Shown here: in pieces, positions 6,747 through 13,512 of the stretch
How positions within the stretch are numbered: position 1 is the first letter of the stretch
Layout of the letters: the number at the start of each line of letters is the position of its first letter
Origin: JACCTH01 sp036556085
GTDB lineage: Bacteria > Actinomycetota > Acidimicrobiia > Spongiisociales > ZC4RG35
Assembly (NCBI GenBank): GCA_036556085.1
Contig: DATBKE010000216.1
Coordinates: forward strand, 1 to 13,512
Direction: 5' to 3'
Length of the DNA: 13,512 nucleotides
Translations under genes and position numbers: made by a program
Notes under the pieces: model-generated
Told to the model about the DNA's origin: nothing
The model's input: only the letters and a program-made list of their open reading frames with translations
Databases searched by the model: none

Positions 6747-8095
6747 TGCCCGCAGAGCCGCTTCGCTTTTTGATCATCGGCGCCGGACCCGCCGGGACCG
6801 CCGCCGCCACGAACGCTGCTGCCCTCGGCGCCAAGGTGACTCTGGTGGAGAGCAGCGTCGTGGGAGGGGCGGCTCATCTCTGGGATTGCATCCCTTCGAA
6901 GACCATGACCGCGACCGCGGTCCGCATCGACTCCATGCGCAATGCTCCTCGCCTGGGCCTCGTGGCCGCTCCCGGGAGCGTCGATTCGGCCCAGCTCGCC
7001 ACCCGTATCTCGACCATCGCCGGGGACATCAACCGGAGCTGGGAAGGCCTCCTCAAGTCGCAAGGGGTCGAGATTGTCACGGGGAAGGCGAAGCTGACCG
7101 GTCCCAACGACGCCTTGGTCGACGACACGGTTCGGCTCCGTTTCGACCGTTGTCTGCTCTCAACCGGTTCCGATCCCCGGGTGCCCGACTGGGCCCCGAT
7201 CGACGGCAAAAGGGTCTTGATCACCCGCGACGTCTATGACCTTCCTGAGGTCCCCGAGAGGCTGGTGGTGATCGGATCGGGAGTGACCGGGGTCGAGTTC
7301 GTCCACATCTTCGAATCGCTCGGTTCGGAGGTGAGCCTGGTGGTGAGTCGCCAGCAGATCCTTCCCCACCGGGATCCCGAAGTGGCGGCGGTGTTAGAAG
7401 AGAACTTTCTCGAACGAGGCGTTCGGCTCGTGCTCGGAGCCCGGGCGGTGGGGATCGAGGCCTCTTCCGAGGGCGTGAAGGTTCGGTGCGACGATGGCCG
7501 GGTGGTGGAGGGAACCCATGCGCTTTTGGCGATCGGATCGATTCCCAACACCGCCGGTCTGGGGTTGGAGGAGGTCGGCATCGCCACCGACGGTGGATTC
7601 ATCAAGGTCGATGAGAACCAGCGAACCGCGCTGCCCCACATCTACGCGGCAGGGGACTGCACCGGGCAGATGCTTTTGTCGTCGGTGGCGGCGATGCAAG
7701 GGCGGAAGATCGCTCGGCACGCACTGGGTCTACCGGTGATACCGATCGACTACTCGAAGGTTTCGCAGGCGATCTTTACCGAGCCCGAGATCGCTTCTGT
7801 GGGTTTGGAGGAGGCCGACGCTGCTGCCCAGGGTCGCAAGGTCCGGACGACGAAGGTGCCGTTTGCCGCCAACGCTCGTGCGGTCTTGCAAGGAAATCCT
7901 GGCGGTTTCGTCAAGGTCATGTCCGATCCGGCTACCGGGGTCATCCTGGGGGGAAGCATCGTCGGCCACCGCGCCTCGGAGTTGATCGGAATTCTGGCCC
8001 TGGCAGTGAAGGCTCGGGTCACGGTGGGCGTGCTGGTGGAAACTCTGATGGTTCACCCCTCGCTATCTGAAGCGTTGAGCGACGCTGCCGAATAG
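6746..8095 (+). CDS. LpdA-like FAD-dependent NAD(P)H oxidoreductase lacking the redox disulfide
   Basis: This is a 449-residue two-dinucleotide-binding-domain flavoprotein of the dihydrolipoamide dehydrogenase fold. FAD binding is shown by GAGPAG (12-17) and AAGDCTG (~301-307), and NAD(P) binding by GSGVTG (~177-182). True lipoamide dehydrogenases have GGTCLNVGCIPSK; here the motif is GGAAHLWDCIPSK, so the first Cys is Ala and only Cys48 remains. That matches Mycobacterium LpdA-type NAD(P)H:quinone reductases, not the pyruvate dehydrogenase E3 component. The strand after the NAD motif ends in VVSR rather than an acidic residue, hinting at NADPH use. His437 and Glu442 of the HPSLSE motif are retained. 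ATG 6746 overlaps the mutase stop (TGATG) with no strong ribosome site, pointing to translational coupling; an in-frame GTG-type start at 6701 is less likely. The electron acceptor is unknown. Confidence 0.88.
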   Translation: MPAEPLRFLIIGAGPAGTAAATNAAALGAKVTLVESSVVGGAAHLWDCIPSKTMTATAVRIDSMRNAPRLGLVAAPGSVDSAQLATRISTIAGDINRSWEGLLKSQGVEIVTGKAKLTGPNDALVDDTVRLRFDRCLLSTGSDPRVPDWAPIDGKRVLITRDVYDLPEVPERLVVIGSGVTGVEFVHIFESLGSEVSLVVSRQQILPHRDPEVAAVLEENFLERGVRLVLGARAVGIEASSEGVKVRCDDGRVVEGTHALLAIGSIPNTAGLGLEEVGIATDGGFIKVDENQRTALPHIYAAGDCTGQMLLSSVAAMQGRKIARHALGLPVIPIDYSKVSQAIFTEPEIASVGLEEADAAAQGRKVRTTKVPFAANARAVLQGNPGGFVKVMSDPATGVILGGSIVGHRASELIGILALAVKARVTVGVLVETLMVHPSLSEALSDAAE

Positions 8096-8138
8096 ACAAA
8101 AGATGGAAGATTGAAGATTTCGGCTTTGTCTTTTGTCT
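8094..8138. terminator. Possible bidirectional terminator stem in a convergent gap
   Basis: AGACAAAAGA (8094-8103) and TCTTTTGTCT (8129-8138) pair perfectly over 10 bp around a 25-nt loop. The left arm overlaps the TAG stop of the flavoprotein gene and the right arm runs into the heptamer repeat. The stem is AT-rich and the loop is long, so termination strength is doubtful. Its position between two convergent genes is the main support. Confidence 0.3.
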
Positions 8139-8190
8139 TTCGTCTTTCGTCTTTCGTCTTTCGTCTTTCGTCTTTCGTCTTTCGTCTTTC
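8128..8190. repeat. Heptanucleotide tandem repeat (GTCTTTC), eight perfect copies plus one variant
   Basis: Eight uninterrupted copies of GTCTTTC occupy 8135-8190, preceded by a variant copy GTCTTTT at 8128-8134. The array fills most of the gap between two convergent genes and ends exactly at the stop codon of the minus-strand lipoprotein gene (8191-8193). On that strand it reads as GAAAGAC repeats in the 3' untranslated region. There are no spacers, so it is not a CRISPR. Simple arrays like this can change copy number by slippage. Confidence 0.95.
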
Positions 8191-9732
8191 CTACTGGTAG
8201 CTGACGTACACCGGCACGGGGTCGAGGGCTAAGACCTCGGCCGGCGTGGCACCACCGCGGGGAGTGTCCTCGTCGTAGAAGTTCTTCCATCCCCAGTTGA
8301 TTGCGCTTCCCTCGGTTCCGGGGAGCAACGCATTCCAAGTCTCGTATTTGGTGTGGAGCGGTCCTTGGCCATCCATCTGGATCACAGTTGCCAGCTCGGG
8401 GTGGGTTTGCACGAGTTCCCGGTTTTTGATCATGTCGAGACGGAACTGGTGGAGGAGAAAGAATTTCTGGGGGAGGTTGTTGTCACGCACCACACCTGCC
8501 AACCACTCACTCACGAGGTTGACTTCGGTGGCCTCCACCGAACCAATCTGACGGAGATGGACTTGATCGGGTTCGAGCCGCCACTCGGGGTCGAGAGCCA
8601 ATCCCACGTAGGGCAGACGGAGGAACTCCTCATATAGCTTCGCCTGGGTTAGGAAGTCGGTTCGACCTGGCTGCAGGTCGAGGATCACATAGACCCCGTG
8701 GGCGCCGGCGACGTCGATCCACGGTCGGAGGATGTCGGGAGTCATTTCTTCTGAGTAGTTGCCATCGGCCGTGGCACCTGCCGAGGCAACGGTGGCGATG
8801 ATCTCGAAGCCGAGCAGGGTCGGCGTGCCGTCGGCGTCATAGGCGGCTGCGATCTCTCCGGCCCGGGTCACGGCTTCCTCCGGGCCCTGTTCTCCGAGGA
8901 CGCCGAGAGCCGACGTGGTCGGGTTGCCATATAGGGCGACCAAGCGGCGCCCCGGGAACATGGTGAGGCCGCCACCAGGCAGCTCTGGAGCTTCGAGCAG
9001 GGCCGCTCTTTGCCATTCGGCCGTCAGGGGATCAAACCCACCCGCCAGGAAGAGGCTCGCCGGCGCCCTCTGGCGGATAACCGTCGTCAGGTCGCGGTCA
9101 CCGAGGACGTTGGCGGGGTCGGCCAGTAGCACCCCTTCGCTCCGGCTGGCTGCCAGAGCAATCACCGGCGCAGCCAGGTCGGCCCGGGTGGCGTCGGCCA
9201 GCCAGATCCCGCCAGCCGAGGACGATTCGTCGGTGGATGCCTGGGCCGCTGCCGCGGCGACGGTGAGCGACTCGGTTTCGGTCCCGGTGGGAATCCCCGA
9301 AGGAAGGATGTCGCCGATCACGGTGATAGAGGCGGGGGCCAGGCGGTTGAGCTCGTCGGTGAGGTCGGTTGCAGTCGCCGTGATCAGGAGGGGGACATCG
9401 CGGGCGGCGGCGAAGCGGCCAGCGGTCTCAAGCTCATCCGGGCTTCCGCTGGCGACGACGAGCTCATCGACGCAATCGAGAGCGGCGTTGGCGATCGCGA
9501 GAGACAGCTCCACCGGATCGGTGCCGGTGAAGACATGCTGAACGGGTTCGAGGCGACACTCCCGGGCGGTCGTCGTGGGAGTGGTCGCGGTCGTCGTCGG
9601 TGGCTGAGAGACGACAATCGAGGTAGGGCTTGAGACCGGCGCCAGGCCGCACGCCGCCACCACCAAGGCGATTCCGACCGTTCTGTGGGCCCCGATCCGC
9701 GCTGAGCGCGGCTGCGAACCCTGGGTTCGCAA
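8191..9732 (-). CDS. Putative lipoprotein: N-terminal cell-wall-binding-repeat-like region plus C-terminal TIM-barrel-like domain
   Basis: From TTG 9732 the protein has 513 residues. Residues 17-28 form a short hydrophobic stretch ending in the lipobox-like VVAAC, with Cys28 as probable lipidation site; a Thr-rich linker (~46-57) follows. Residues ~60-255 are alpha/beta with strands such as DELVVASG, VPLLITATAT and SITVIGD, reminiscent of cell-wall-binding repeat 2 proteins. The C-terminal ~250 residues look like an alpha/beta barrel with polar residues at strand ends: LLGFEIIAT (Glu310), YVILDLQPGR (Asp352, Gln354), LALDPEW (Asp381, Glu383), FLLHQFR (His428, Gln429), IQMDGQ (Asp454) and WGWKNFYDED (480-489). 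This suggests a hydrolase-like fold, but I cannot assign a reaction. Only 4 nt separate it from the preceding carboxylase stop, so it is probably cotranscribed, with no evident metabolic link. The start is inferred from the signal sequence; no ATG is suitable. Confidence 0.7.
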   Translation of the reverse strand: MRTQGSQPRSARIGAHRTVGIALVVAACGLAPVSSPTSIVVSQPPTTTATTPTTTARECRLEPVQHVFTGTDPVELSLAIANAALDCVDELVVASGSPDELETAGRFAAARDVPLLITATATDLTDELNRLAPASITVIGDILPSGIPTGTETESLTVAAAAAQASTDESSSAGGIWLADATRADLAAPVIALAASRSEGVLLADPANVLGDRDLTTVIRQRAPASLFLAGGFDPLTAEWQRAALLEAPELPGGGLTMFPGRRLVALYGNPTTSALGVLGEQGPEEAVTRAGEIAAAYDADGTPTLLGFEIIATVASAGATADGNYSEEMTPDILRPWIDVAGAHGVYVILDLQPGRTDFLTQAKLYEEFLRLPYVGLALDPEWRLEPDQVHLRQIGSVEATEVNLVSEWLAGVVRDNNLPQKFFLLHQFRLDMIKNRELVQTHPELATVIQMDGQGPLHTKYETWNALLPGTEGSAINWGWKNFYDEDTPRGGATPAEVLALDPVPVYVSYQ

Positions 9733-9736
9733 AAAG

Positions 9737-11479
9737 CTAACGGATGACCGCCAGGACGGCGCCCAGGGCGACGGTGTCGCCAGCCTGGATGCGGAGGTCG
9801 ACCACCTCACCCGCGGCCGGGGAGCGCACCTCGTTCTCCATCTTCATCGCCTCGAGGACACAAAGCGGCTGGTTGATCTCGACCTGGTCTCCGGCCTTGA
9901 CGTGGACCTTGACGATGGTGCCCTGCATAGGGGCAGCAACCACCCCATCGGAGGTGCCGGTGGTGGCGGGTCTCTGAAGTTTGGGCCGCGCTCGCCGGGG
10001 TCCCGCCGGGCCAGAGGCGGGCAACGTATCGGGCGCCCAATACGTGACCGAAAATCGCCGCCCCCCGATTTCGACGGTCATATCGGTTCGTTCCAGCTCC
10101 TCTTCCTCGGGAAGGGTCGGCTCGGCGGCGGGAGGAGCATCGGGGAATTTGACCTGGTCCTCGAGCCAGCGGGTGTAGTGGCGGCCGTCGACGAAATCGG
10201 GATGGTCGAGAACGAGGAGGTGGGCGGGGATGGTGGTGGCGACCCCGGTCACCTCGTACTCGGTCAAAGCCCGGCGGGCGCGGCGGATGGCTTGATCGCG
10301 GTCCTCGCCCCAGACAACGAGCTTGGCCATCAGATTGTCGTAATAGGGACTGACTCTTGACGTGGCCTGCACCCAGCCGTCGACTCTGATTCCGGGTCCG
10401 GCCGGCTCCCGATAGTCGACGATCTGGCCGGGGCTGGGGAGAAAACCCCGCAACGGATCCTCGGCGTTGATGCGGAACTCGATCGCGTGACCCCGTGGTA
10501 CCACGCCCTCGAAGTCGAGCTCCTCGCCATCGGCAATCCGCAGCTGCCACTCGACGAGATCGAGCCCGGTGACCATTTCAGTGATGGTGTGCTCCACCTG
10601 GAGCCGGGTATTCATCTCCAGGAAGTAGAACTCGCCGGACTCGGGCTCGAAGAGAAACTCGACCGTTCCCGCATTGGAGTAGCCGCACGCCCGACCTGCC
10701 GCTAAGGCGGCCTCTCCCAGCGTGGCGCGTTGTGAGGCGGTAATGCCGGGCGAAGGGGTCTCCTCGATCAGCTTCTGGTGCCGGCGCTGCACGGTGCAGT
10801 CGCGCTCGCCGAGGAACACGCCCCGGCCTTTCTGATCAAAAAGAATCTGCGCCTCGACATGCCGCGGATGGGACAGGTACTTCTCGACGTAAACCTCAGG
10901 GCTGCCGAAATAGGCATCCGCCTCCCGACGGGCACCCTCATACCCCTCCCGAATCTCCTCGGCCGACTCGACCACCCGCAAGCCTTTGCCGCCGCCGCCG
11001 TGGGCGGCCTTGATTGCGATCGGGAAGCCAAACTTCTCGGCAAGCGCGGTCACCTCGTCCAGGGATTGGGCGGGGTCGGTGGTACCCGGGACCATTGCTA
11101 CCCCGGCTCGCTCAGCGTGCCGGCGCGACGTGATCTTGTCGCCCATGGCGCTGATCGCCTCTGGTGGGGGGCCTACCCAGGTGAGACCGGCCGCGGCAAC
11201 GGCTGCAGCGAAGGACGCGTTCTCGGCGAGGAAGCCATAGCCGGGATGGACCGCATCCGCTCGCGATGCCGCCGCCACACGAAGGATGCTCGCTTGATCG
11301 AGGTAGGAATTGGCGGCGGGCGCGGGACCGACGTTCCAGGCCTCATCCGCCAGGTCGACATGCAGTGTGTCGCGGTCGAGCTCGGAATAGATGGCGATCG
11401 TGTGGAGCCCCATGTCCTTGGCGGTCCGAATAACCCGGACGGCGATCTCGCCGCGATTGGCGATGAGCAGACGATTCAT
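9737..11479 (-). CDS. Acyl-CoA carboxylase alpha subunit (biotin carboxylase fused to biotin carrier domain)
   Basis: This subunit carboxylates its own biotin with ATP and bicarbonate and passes the carboxyl group to the beta subunit. It has 580 residues, the usual size for actinobacterial AccA-type chains. The biotin carboxylase domain starts NRLLIANRGEIAVRVIRTA and contains HPGYGFLAEN, the ATP-grasp Gly-rich loop HGGGGKG (160-166), GERDCTVQRRHQK and the catalytic EMNTRLQVEH. An acidic linker around 460-475 leads to the C-terminal carrier domain, which has APMQGTIVKV and EAMKMENEV with the biotinylated Lys546. The start ATG 11479 is supported by GAGGG (11491-11487) seven bases upstream. It follows the beta-subunit gene by 10 bp, so the two are one operon and probably one complex. 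BirA, needed to attach biotin, is encoded nearby. In actinobacteria one alpha chain may serve several beta chains. Confidence 0.95.
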   Translation of the reverse strand: MNRLLIANRGEIAVRVIRTAKDMGLHTIAIYSELDRDTLHVDLADEAWNVGPAPAANSYLDQASILRVAAASRADAVHPGYGFLAENASFAAAVAAAGLTWVGPPPEAISAMGDKITSRRHAERAGVAMVPGTTDPAQSLDEVTALAEKFGFPIAIKAAHGGGGKGLRVVESAEEIREGYEGARREADAYFGSPEVYVEKYLSHPRHVEAQILFDQKGRGVFLGERDCTVQRRHQKLIEETPSPGITASQRATLGEAALAAGRACGYSNAGTVEFLFEPESGEFYFLEMNTRLQVEHTITEMVTGLDLVEWQLRIADGEELDFEGVVPRGHAIEFRINAEDPLRGFLPSPGQIVDYREPAGPGIRVDGWVQATSRVSPYYDNLMAKLVVWGEDRDQAIRRARRALTEYEVTGVATTIPAHLLVLDHPDFVDGRHYTRWLEDQVKFPDAPPAAEPTLPEEEELERTDMTVEIGGRRFSVTYWAPDTLPASGPAGPRRARPKLQRPATTGTSDGVVAAPMQGTIVKVHVKAGDQVEINQPLCVLEAMKMENEVRSPAAGEVVDLRIQAGDTVALGAVLAVIR

Positions 11480-11486
11480 AGGCGTG

Positions 11487-11491
11487 CCCTC
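11487..11491 (-). promoter_or_regulatory. Ribosome binding site of the carboxylase alpha-subunit gene
   Basis: GAGGG on the minus strand overlaps the TGA stop of the upstream beta-subunit gene and sits 7 nt before ATG 11479. The overlap of stop and ribosome site favours coupled translation of the two subunits. Confidence 0.6.
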
Positions 11492-13040
11492 AGAGGGGCA
11501 TGTTCCCGTGCTTTTTCTGGGGAAGATGCTCGCGCTTGGTTCTCAGCATGTCGAGTCCACGGATGAGCTTGGCGCGGGTTTCGCGGGGCTCGATCACTTC
11601 GTCGACCAGGCCCAGTTCGGCGGCCCGGTAGGGGTTATTGAACCGTTCCTCGTAGTCGGAGATGAGCTCACTTCTTCTCTGATGGGGATCCGGGGCCTCC
11701 TGCAACTCGCGCCGAAATATGACGTTCACTGCTCCCTGGGCACCCATTACCGCGATCTCGGCCGAGGGCCAGGCGAAGACCAGGTCAGCTCGGATCCCGC
11801 GAGCGTTCATGACCAGGTAGGCGCCTCCGTAGGCCTTGCGGGTGATGACGCTGACCCGGGGCACCGTGGTCTCGCAGAAGGCATAGAGGAGCTTGGCTCC
11901 GTGACGGATGATGCCGCCGTGTTCCTGGGCGACGCCGGGAAGGAACCCGGGCACGTCGACGAAAACTACGAGGGGGATATTGAAGGAGTCACAGAACCGG
12001 ACGAAGCGGGCTCCTTTTTCCGACGCCTCGATGTCGAGCGTGCCGGCGAGATGGGCGGGCTGATTAGCCACGATCCCGACGACATGGCCGTCGAGCCGCC
12101 CGAAGCCGACAATGAGGTTGCGCGCCCAATGCTCGTGAACCTGGAAGAACTCGGTGTCGTCCACCACCGCTTCGATCAAGGTCACCATGTCGTACGGCTG
12201 GTTCGAAGAGTCAGGGATGATGGCGTCGAGTGAGTCCTCGATGCGATCACGGCTGTCGGTAGGAGCGAAATACGGCGGCAGCTCGAGGTTGTTCTGTGGG
12301 AGGAAAGAGAGCATGTAGCGAACCGCGTCTAGCGCGGCGCCGCCATCGGGGAAAACAAAATGGGTGACGCCGGAGGTGGTCGCATGGGTGTAGGCGCCGC
12401 CGAGATCCTCCATGCTGACTTCCTCGCCGGTTACCGCTTTGATCACATCGGGACCGGTGATGAACATGTGCGACGCCTTGTCCACCTGGATCACAAAGTC
12501 GGTCATGGCGGGCGAGTAAACCGCGCCTCCCGCGCACGGACCCATGATCACCGAGATTTGGGGGATCACGCCAGAGGCCCGCACGTTCCTCTCGAATATG
12601 CGGCCGTAACCGTCGAGCGAGCTCACCCCCTCCTGGATGCGGGCGCCGCCCGAATCCTTCAACCCCACAAGGGGAGCCCCAACTTCCATCGCCAGGTCCA
12701 TCAGCTTGCAGATCTTGTCCGCCACAGCGCGACCCAGGCTCCCGCCAAAGACCGTGAAGTCCTCGGCGAAGACGAAGACCGTCCGTCCGTCGATGGTCCC
12801 ATAACCGGTGACCACAGCGTCACCCGGCGGACGTTTTTGCTCAATACCAAAGCCCAGTGATTGGTGACGCACCAGCATGTCGATTTCCTGGAAGCTGCCC
12901 TTGTCGAGGAGGTGGTCGATCCTCTCGCGGGCGGTCAACTTTCCCTGCTCGTGCTGACGATCGATGGCACGACGGCTCCCGGCGTTGCGAGCCTCAGCCC
13001 GCAACTTCCGCAGCTGTTCTATCCGCGCTTCGGTGCCCAC
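11490..13040 (-). CDS. Acyl-CoA carboxylase beta subunit (carboxyltransferase), probably propionyl-CoA
   Basis: This subunit transfers the carboxyl group from carboxybiotin to an acyl-CoA, making methylmalonyl-CoA if propionyl-CoA is the substrate. From GTG 13040 it has 516 residues, normal for PccB/AccD5. N-terminal motifs are KLTARERIDHLLD, EDFTVFGGSLG, KDSGGARIQEG and GPCAGGAVYSPAMTDF; the C-terminal half has VDVPGFLPG, EHGGIIRHGAKLLYA, RKAYGGAY and AVMGAQGAVN, and it ends RTKREHLPQKKHGNMPL, as in actinobacterial propionyl-CoA carboxylases. The two Gly-rich pairs form the usual oxyanion holes. GTG 13040 is chosen because GGAGGAG lies 5 nt upstream; an upstream ATG at 13103 would overlap birA. 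The residue after GGAY, linked in Streptomyces to acyl-CoA choice, is Leu409 here, so acetyl-CoA or broad specificity cannot be excluded. No small epsilon subunit gene is adjacent. Confidence 0.93.
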   Translation of the reverse strand: MGTEARIEQLRKLRAEARNAGSRRAIDRQHEQGKLTARERIDHLLDKGSFQEIDMLVRHQSLGFGIEQKRPPGDAVVTGYGTIDGRTVFVFAEDFTVFGGSLGRAVADKICKLMDLAMEVGAPLVGLKDSGGARIQEGVSSLDGYGRIFERNVRASGVIPQISVIMGPCAGGAVYSPAMTDFVIQVDKASHMFITGPDVIKAVTGEEVSMEDLGGAYTHATTSGVTHFVFPDGGAALDAVRYMLSFLPQNNLELPPYFAPTDSRDRIEDSLDAIIPDSSNQPYDMVTLIEAVVDDTEFFQVHEHWARNLIVGFGRLDGHVVGIVANQPAHLAGTLDIEASEKGARFVRFCDSFNIPLVVFVDVPGFLPGVAQEHGGIIRHGAKLLYAFCETTVPRVSVITRKAYGGAYLVMNARGIRADLVFAWPSAEIAVMGAQGAVNVIFRRELQEAPDPHQRRSELISDYEERFNNPYRAAELGLVDEVIEPRETRAKLIRGLDMLRTKREHLPQKKHGNMPL

Positions 13041-13045
13041 GGGAG

Positions 13046-13052
13046 CTCCTCC
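13046..13052 (-). promoter_or_regulatory. Strong Shine-Dalgarno fixing the carboxylase beta-subunit start
   Basis: GGAGGAG on the minus strand lies 5 nt before GTG 13040. It is the clearest ribosome binding site in the window and decides this GTG over the ATG 63 bases further upstream. Confidence 0.75.
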
Positions 13053-13083
13053 GTATTCTTGCGAACTTGATCGCCGGTCACAG
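13053..13083. promoter_or_regulatory. Short divergent spacer between the carboxylase operon and birA
   Basis: Only 43 bp separate the GTG start of the carboxylase beta gene from ATG 13084 of birA, so the two promoters must overlap each other or the coding regions. TATTCT at 13054-13059 is a possible -10 box for birA. On the minus strand TAGGGT at 13109-13104, inside birA, could serve the carboxylase operon. Neither has a convincing -35 partner. Confidence 0.25.
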
Positions 13084-13512
13084 ATGATGTCTGGGTTGCC
13101 CACACCCTATTCAGTGCATGTCTTCGACGAGGTCACCTCGACCCAGGATGTGGCTAAGTCGATCTTTCGAGACCGGCCGGTGGTGGTGGTCGCCGACCGC
13201 CAGACCGAGGGGCGGGGGAGAGGAGGTAGCGACTGGGTGACGTCGCCGCGGGCATTGGCGGTGACAGTCGCGTTCGACTCGGATTGGTCGCCGCATTCGT
13301 CCCTGGCTTCTCTGGTGGCCGGCTTGGCCGCCGCCTCCATTCTCGGTCCCGAGGTCGATCTGAAATGGCCTAATGACTTGATGCTTGATGATCGCAAGAT
13401 CGGAGGGATCCTGGTCGAGGTGACCGGGCGCACCGTGGCAGTGGGATGCGGAGTCAACCTCTGGTGGCCGGAAGCTCCGCCAGAACGCGGGGGGCTCTGG
13501 AGTGCCGATCCA
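13084..13512 (+). CDS. birA: Biotin-[acetyl-CoA-carboxylase] ligase (3'-partial)
   Basis: The enzyme activates biotin as biotinyl-AMP and attaches it to the carrier lysine of biotin-dependent carboxylases. The visible 143 residues begin with the catalytic domain: VFDEVTSTQDVAKS, the biotinyl-AMP loop QTEGRGRGGSDW, VDLKWPNDLML and RKIGGILVEV, then AVGCGVNLWW. There is no N-terminal helix-turn-helix, so it is the monofunctional type and not a repressor like Escherichia coli BirA. Tandem in-frame ATGs at 13084 and 13087 are both possible starts, and neither has a clear Shine-Dalgarno. The frame stays open to the right edge; the rest of the catalytic domain and the C-terminal domain lie outside. 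Its divergent placement beside the carboxylase genes fits its role in modifying Lys546 of the alpha subunit. Confidence 0.93.
   Translation, partial: MMSGLPTPYSVHVFDEVTSTQDVAKSIFRDRPVVVVADRQTEGRGRGGSDWVTSPRALAVTVAFDSDWSPHSSLASLVAGLAAASILGPEVDLKWPNDLMLDDRKIGGILVEVTGRTVAVGCGVNLWWPEAPPERGGLWSADP

Noticed and set aside
8128..8190. Possible CRISPR array
   Set aside because: The 7-bp units are contiguous with no spacers, so it is a simple tandem repeat.
8063..8338. Minus-strand frame reading the heptamers as repeated KTKDERR
   Set aside because: The peptide arises from translating the DNA repeat, and the frame overlaps two real genes in other frames.
8915..9541. 208-aa plus-strand frame opposite the lipoprotein gene
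   Set aside because: Ser/Ala/Arg-rich mirror of the lipoprotein frame with no motifs; the minus-strand frame has a signal sequence and structured domains.
10778..12233. Two long plus-strand frames (262 and 280 aa) opposite the carboxylase genes
   Set aside because: Both are antisense to strongly conserved carboxylase domains and show no domain of their own; high GC makes such frames common.
13041..13103. N-terminal extension of the carboxylase beta subunit to ATG 13103
   Set aside because: The extension would overlap birA, has no conserved sequence, and a strong ribosome site sits just before GTG 13040.
1..13512. tRNA, rRNA, riboswitch or a complete defence system
   Set aside because: Intergenic gaps are all under 100 bp and none shows a cloverleaf or a recognisable riboswitch core. 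Every substantial gene is metabolic or envelope-related, apart from the unassigned small protein.

Overview
The window is high-GC bacterial DNA that most resembles an actinomycetote, possibly one of the Acidimicrobiia or a relative. The clues are protein-level: a biotin carboxylase fused to its biotin carrier domain, a carboxyltransferase ending in KKHGNMPL, an LpdA-type flavoprotein without the redox disulfide, a bifunctional penicillin-binding protein with PASTA repeats, S-layer-homology repeats of the 'RWQMA.FL.R' type, and GTG/TTG starts. No marker gene fixes the lineage, so this is inference. Both window edges cut genes: the first CDS lacks its 5' end and the last (birA) lacks its 3' end.

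Layout. (1) 2-727 (+): C-terminal part of a SpoIID/LytB-type protein followed by three SLH repeats. A perfect 24-bp inverted repeat follows its stop codon directly. (2) 823-2082 (+): a membrane flippase of the polysaccharide/MOP type. (3) 1984-2496 (-): a small, probably real, conserved-looking protein of unknown function whose 3' end overlaps the flippase convergently. (4) 2561-5137 (-): a class A penicillin-binding protein with two PASTA domains. (5) 5199-8095 (+): the catalytic subunit of a methylmalonyl-CoA mutase (no cobalamin domain), translationally coupled through TGATG to an LpdA-like FAD/NAD(P) oxidoreductase. (6) 8096-8190: a convergent intergenic gap with a 10-bp stem and a heptanucleotide tandem repeat. 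(7) 13040-8191 (-): a tight unit of acyl-CoA carboxylase beta subunit, biotin carboxylase/BCCP alpha subunit, and an uncharacterised two-domain lipoprotein. (8) 13084-13512 (+): biotin-protein ligase birA, divergent from the carboxylase.

How the genes fit. The carboxylase (probably propionyl-CoA), the mutase and BirA form a coherent propionyl-CoA to methylmalonyl-CoA to succinyl-CoA module. BirA attaches biotin to the carrier lysine of the alpha subunit, the carboxylase makes methylmalonyl-CoA and the mutase isomerises it. The epimerase and the small B12-binding mutase subunit are not in the window. The left half concerns the cell envelope: a wall or SLH protein, a flippase and a peptidoglycan synthase. 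No mobile element, CRISPR array, tRNA or rRNA was seen. I found no clear novel multi-gene system; the least explained items are the two-domain lipoprotein, the coupling of the mutase to a disulfide-less flavoprotein, the small protein at 1984-2496, and the two repeat structures.
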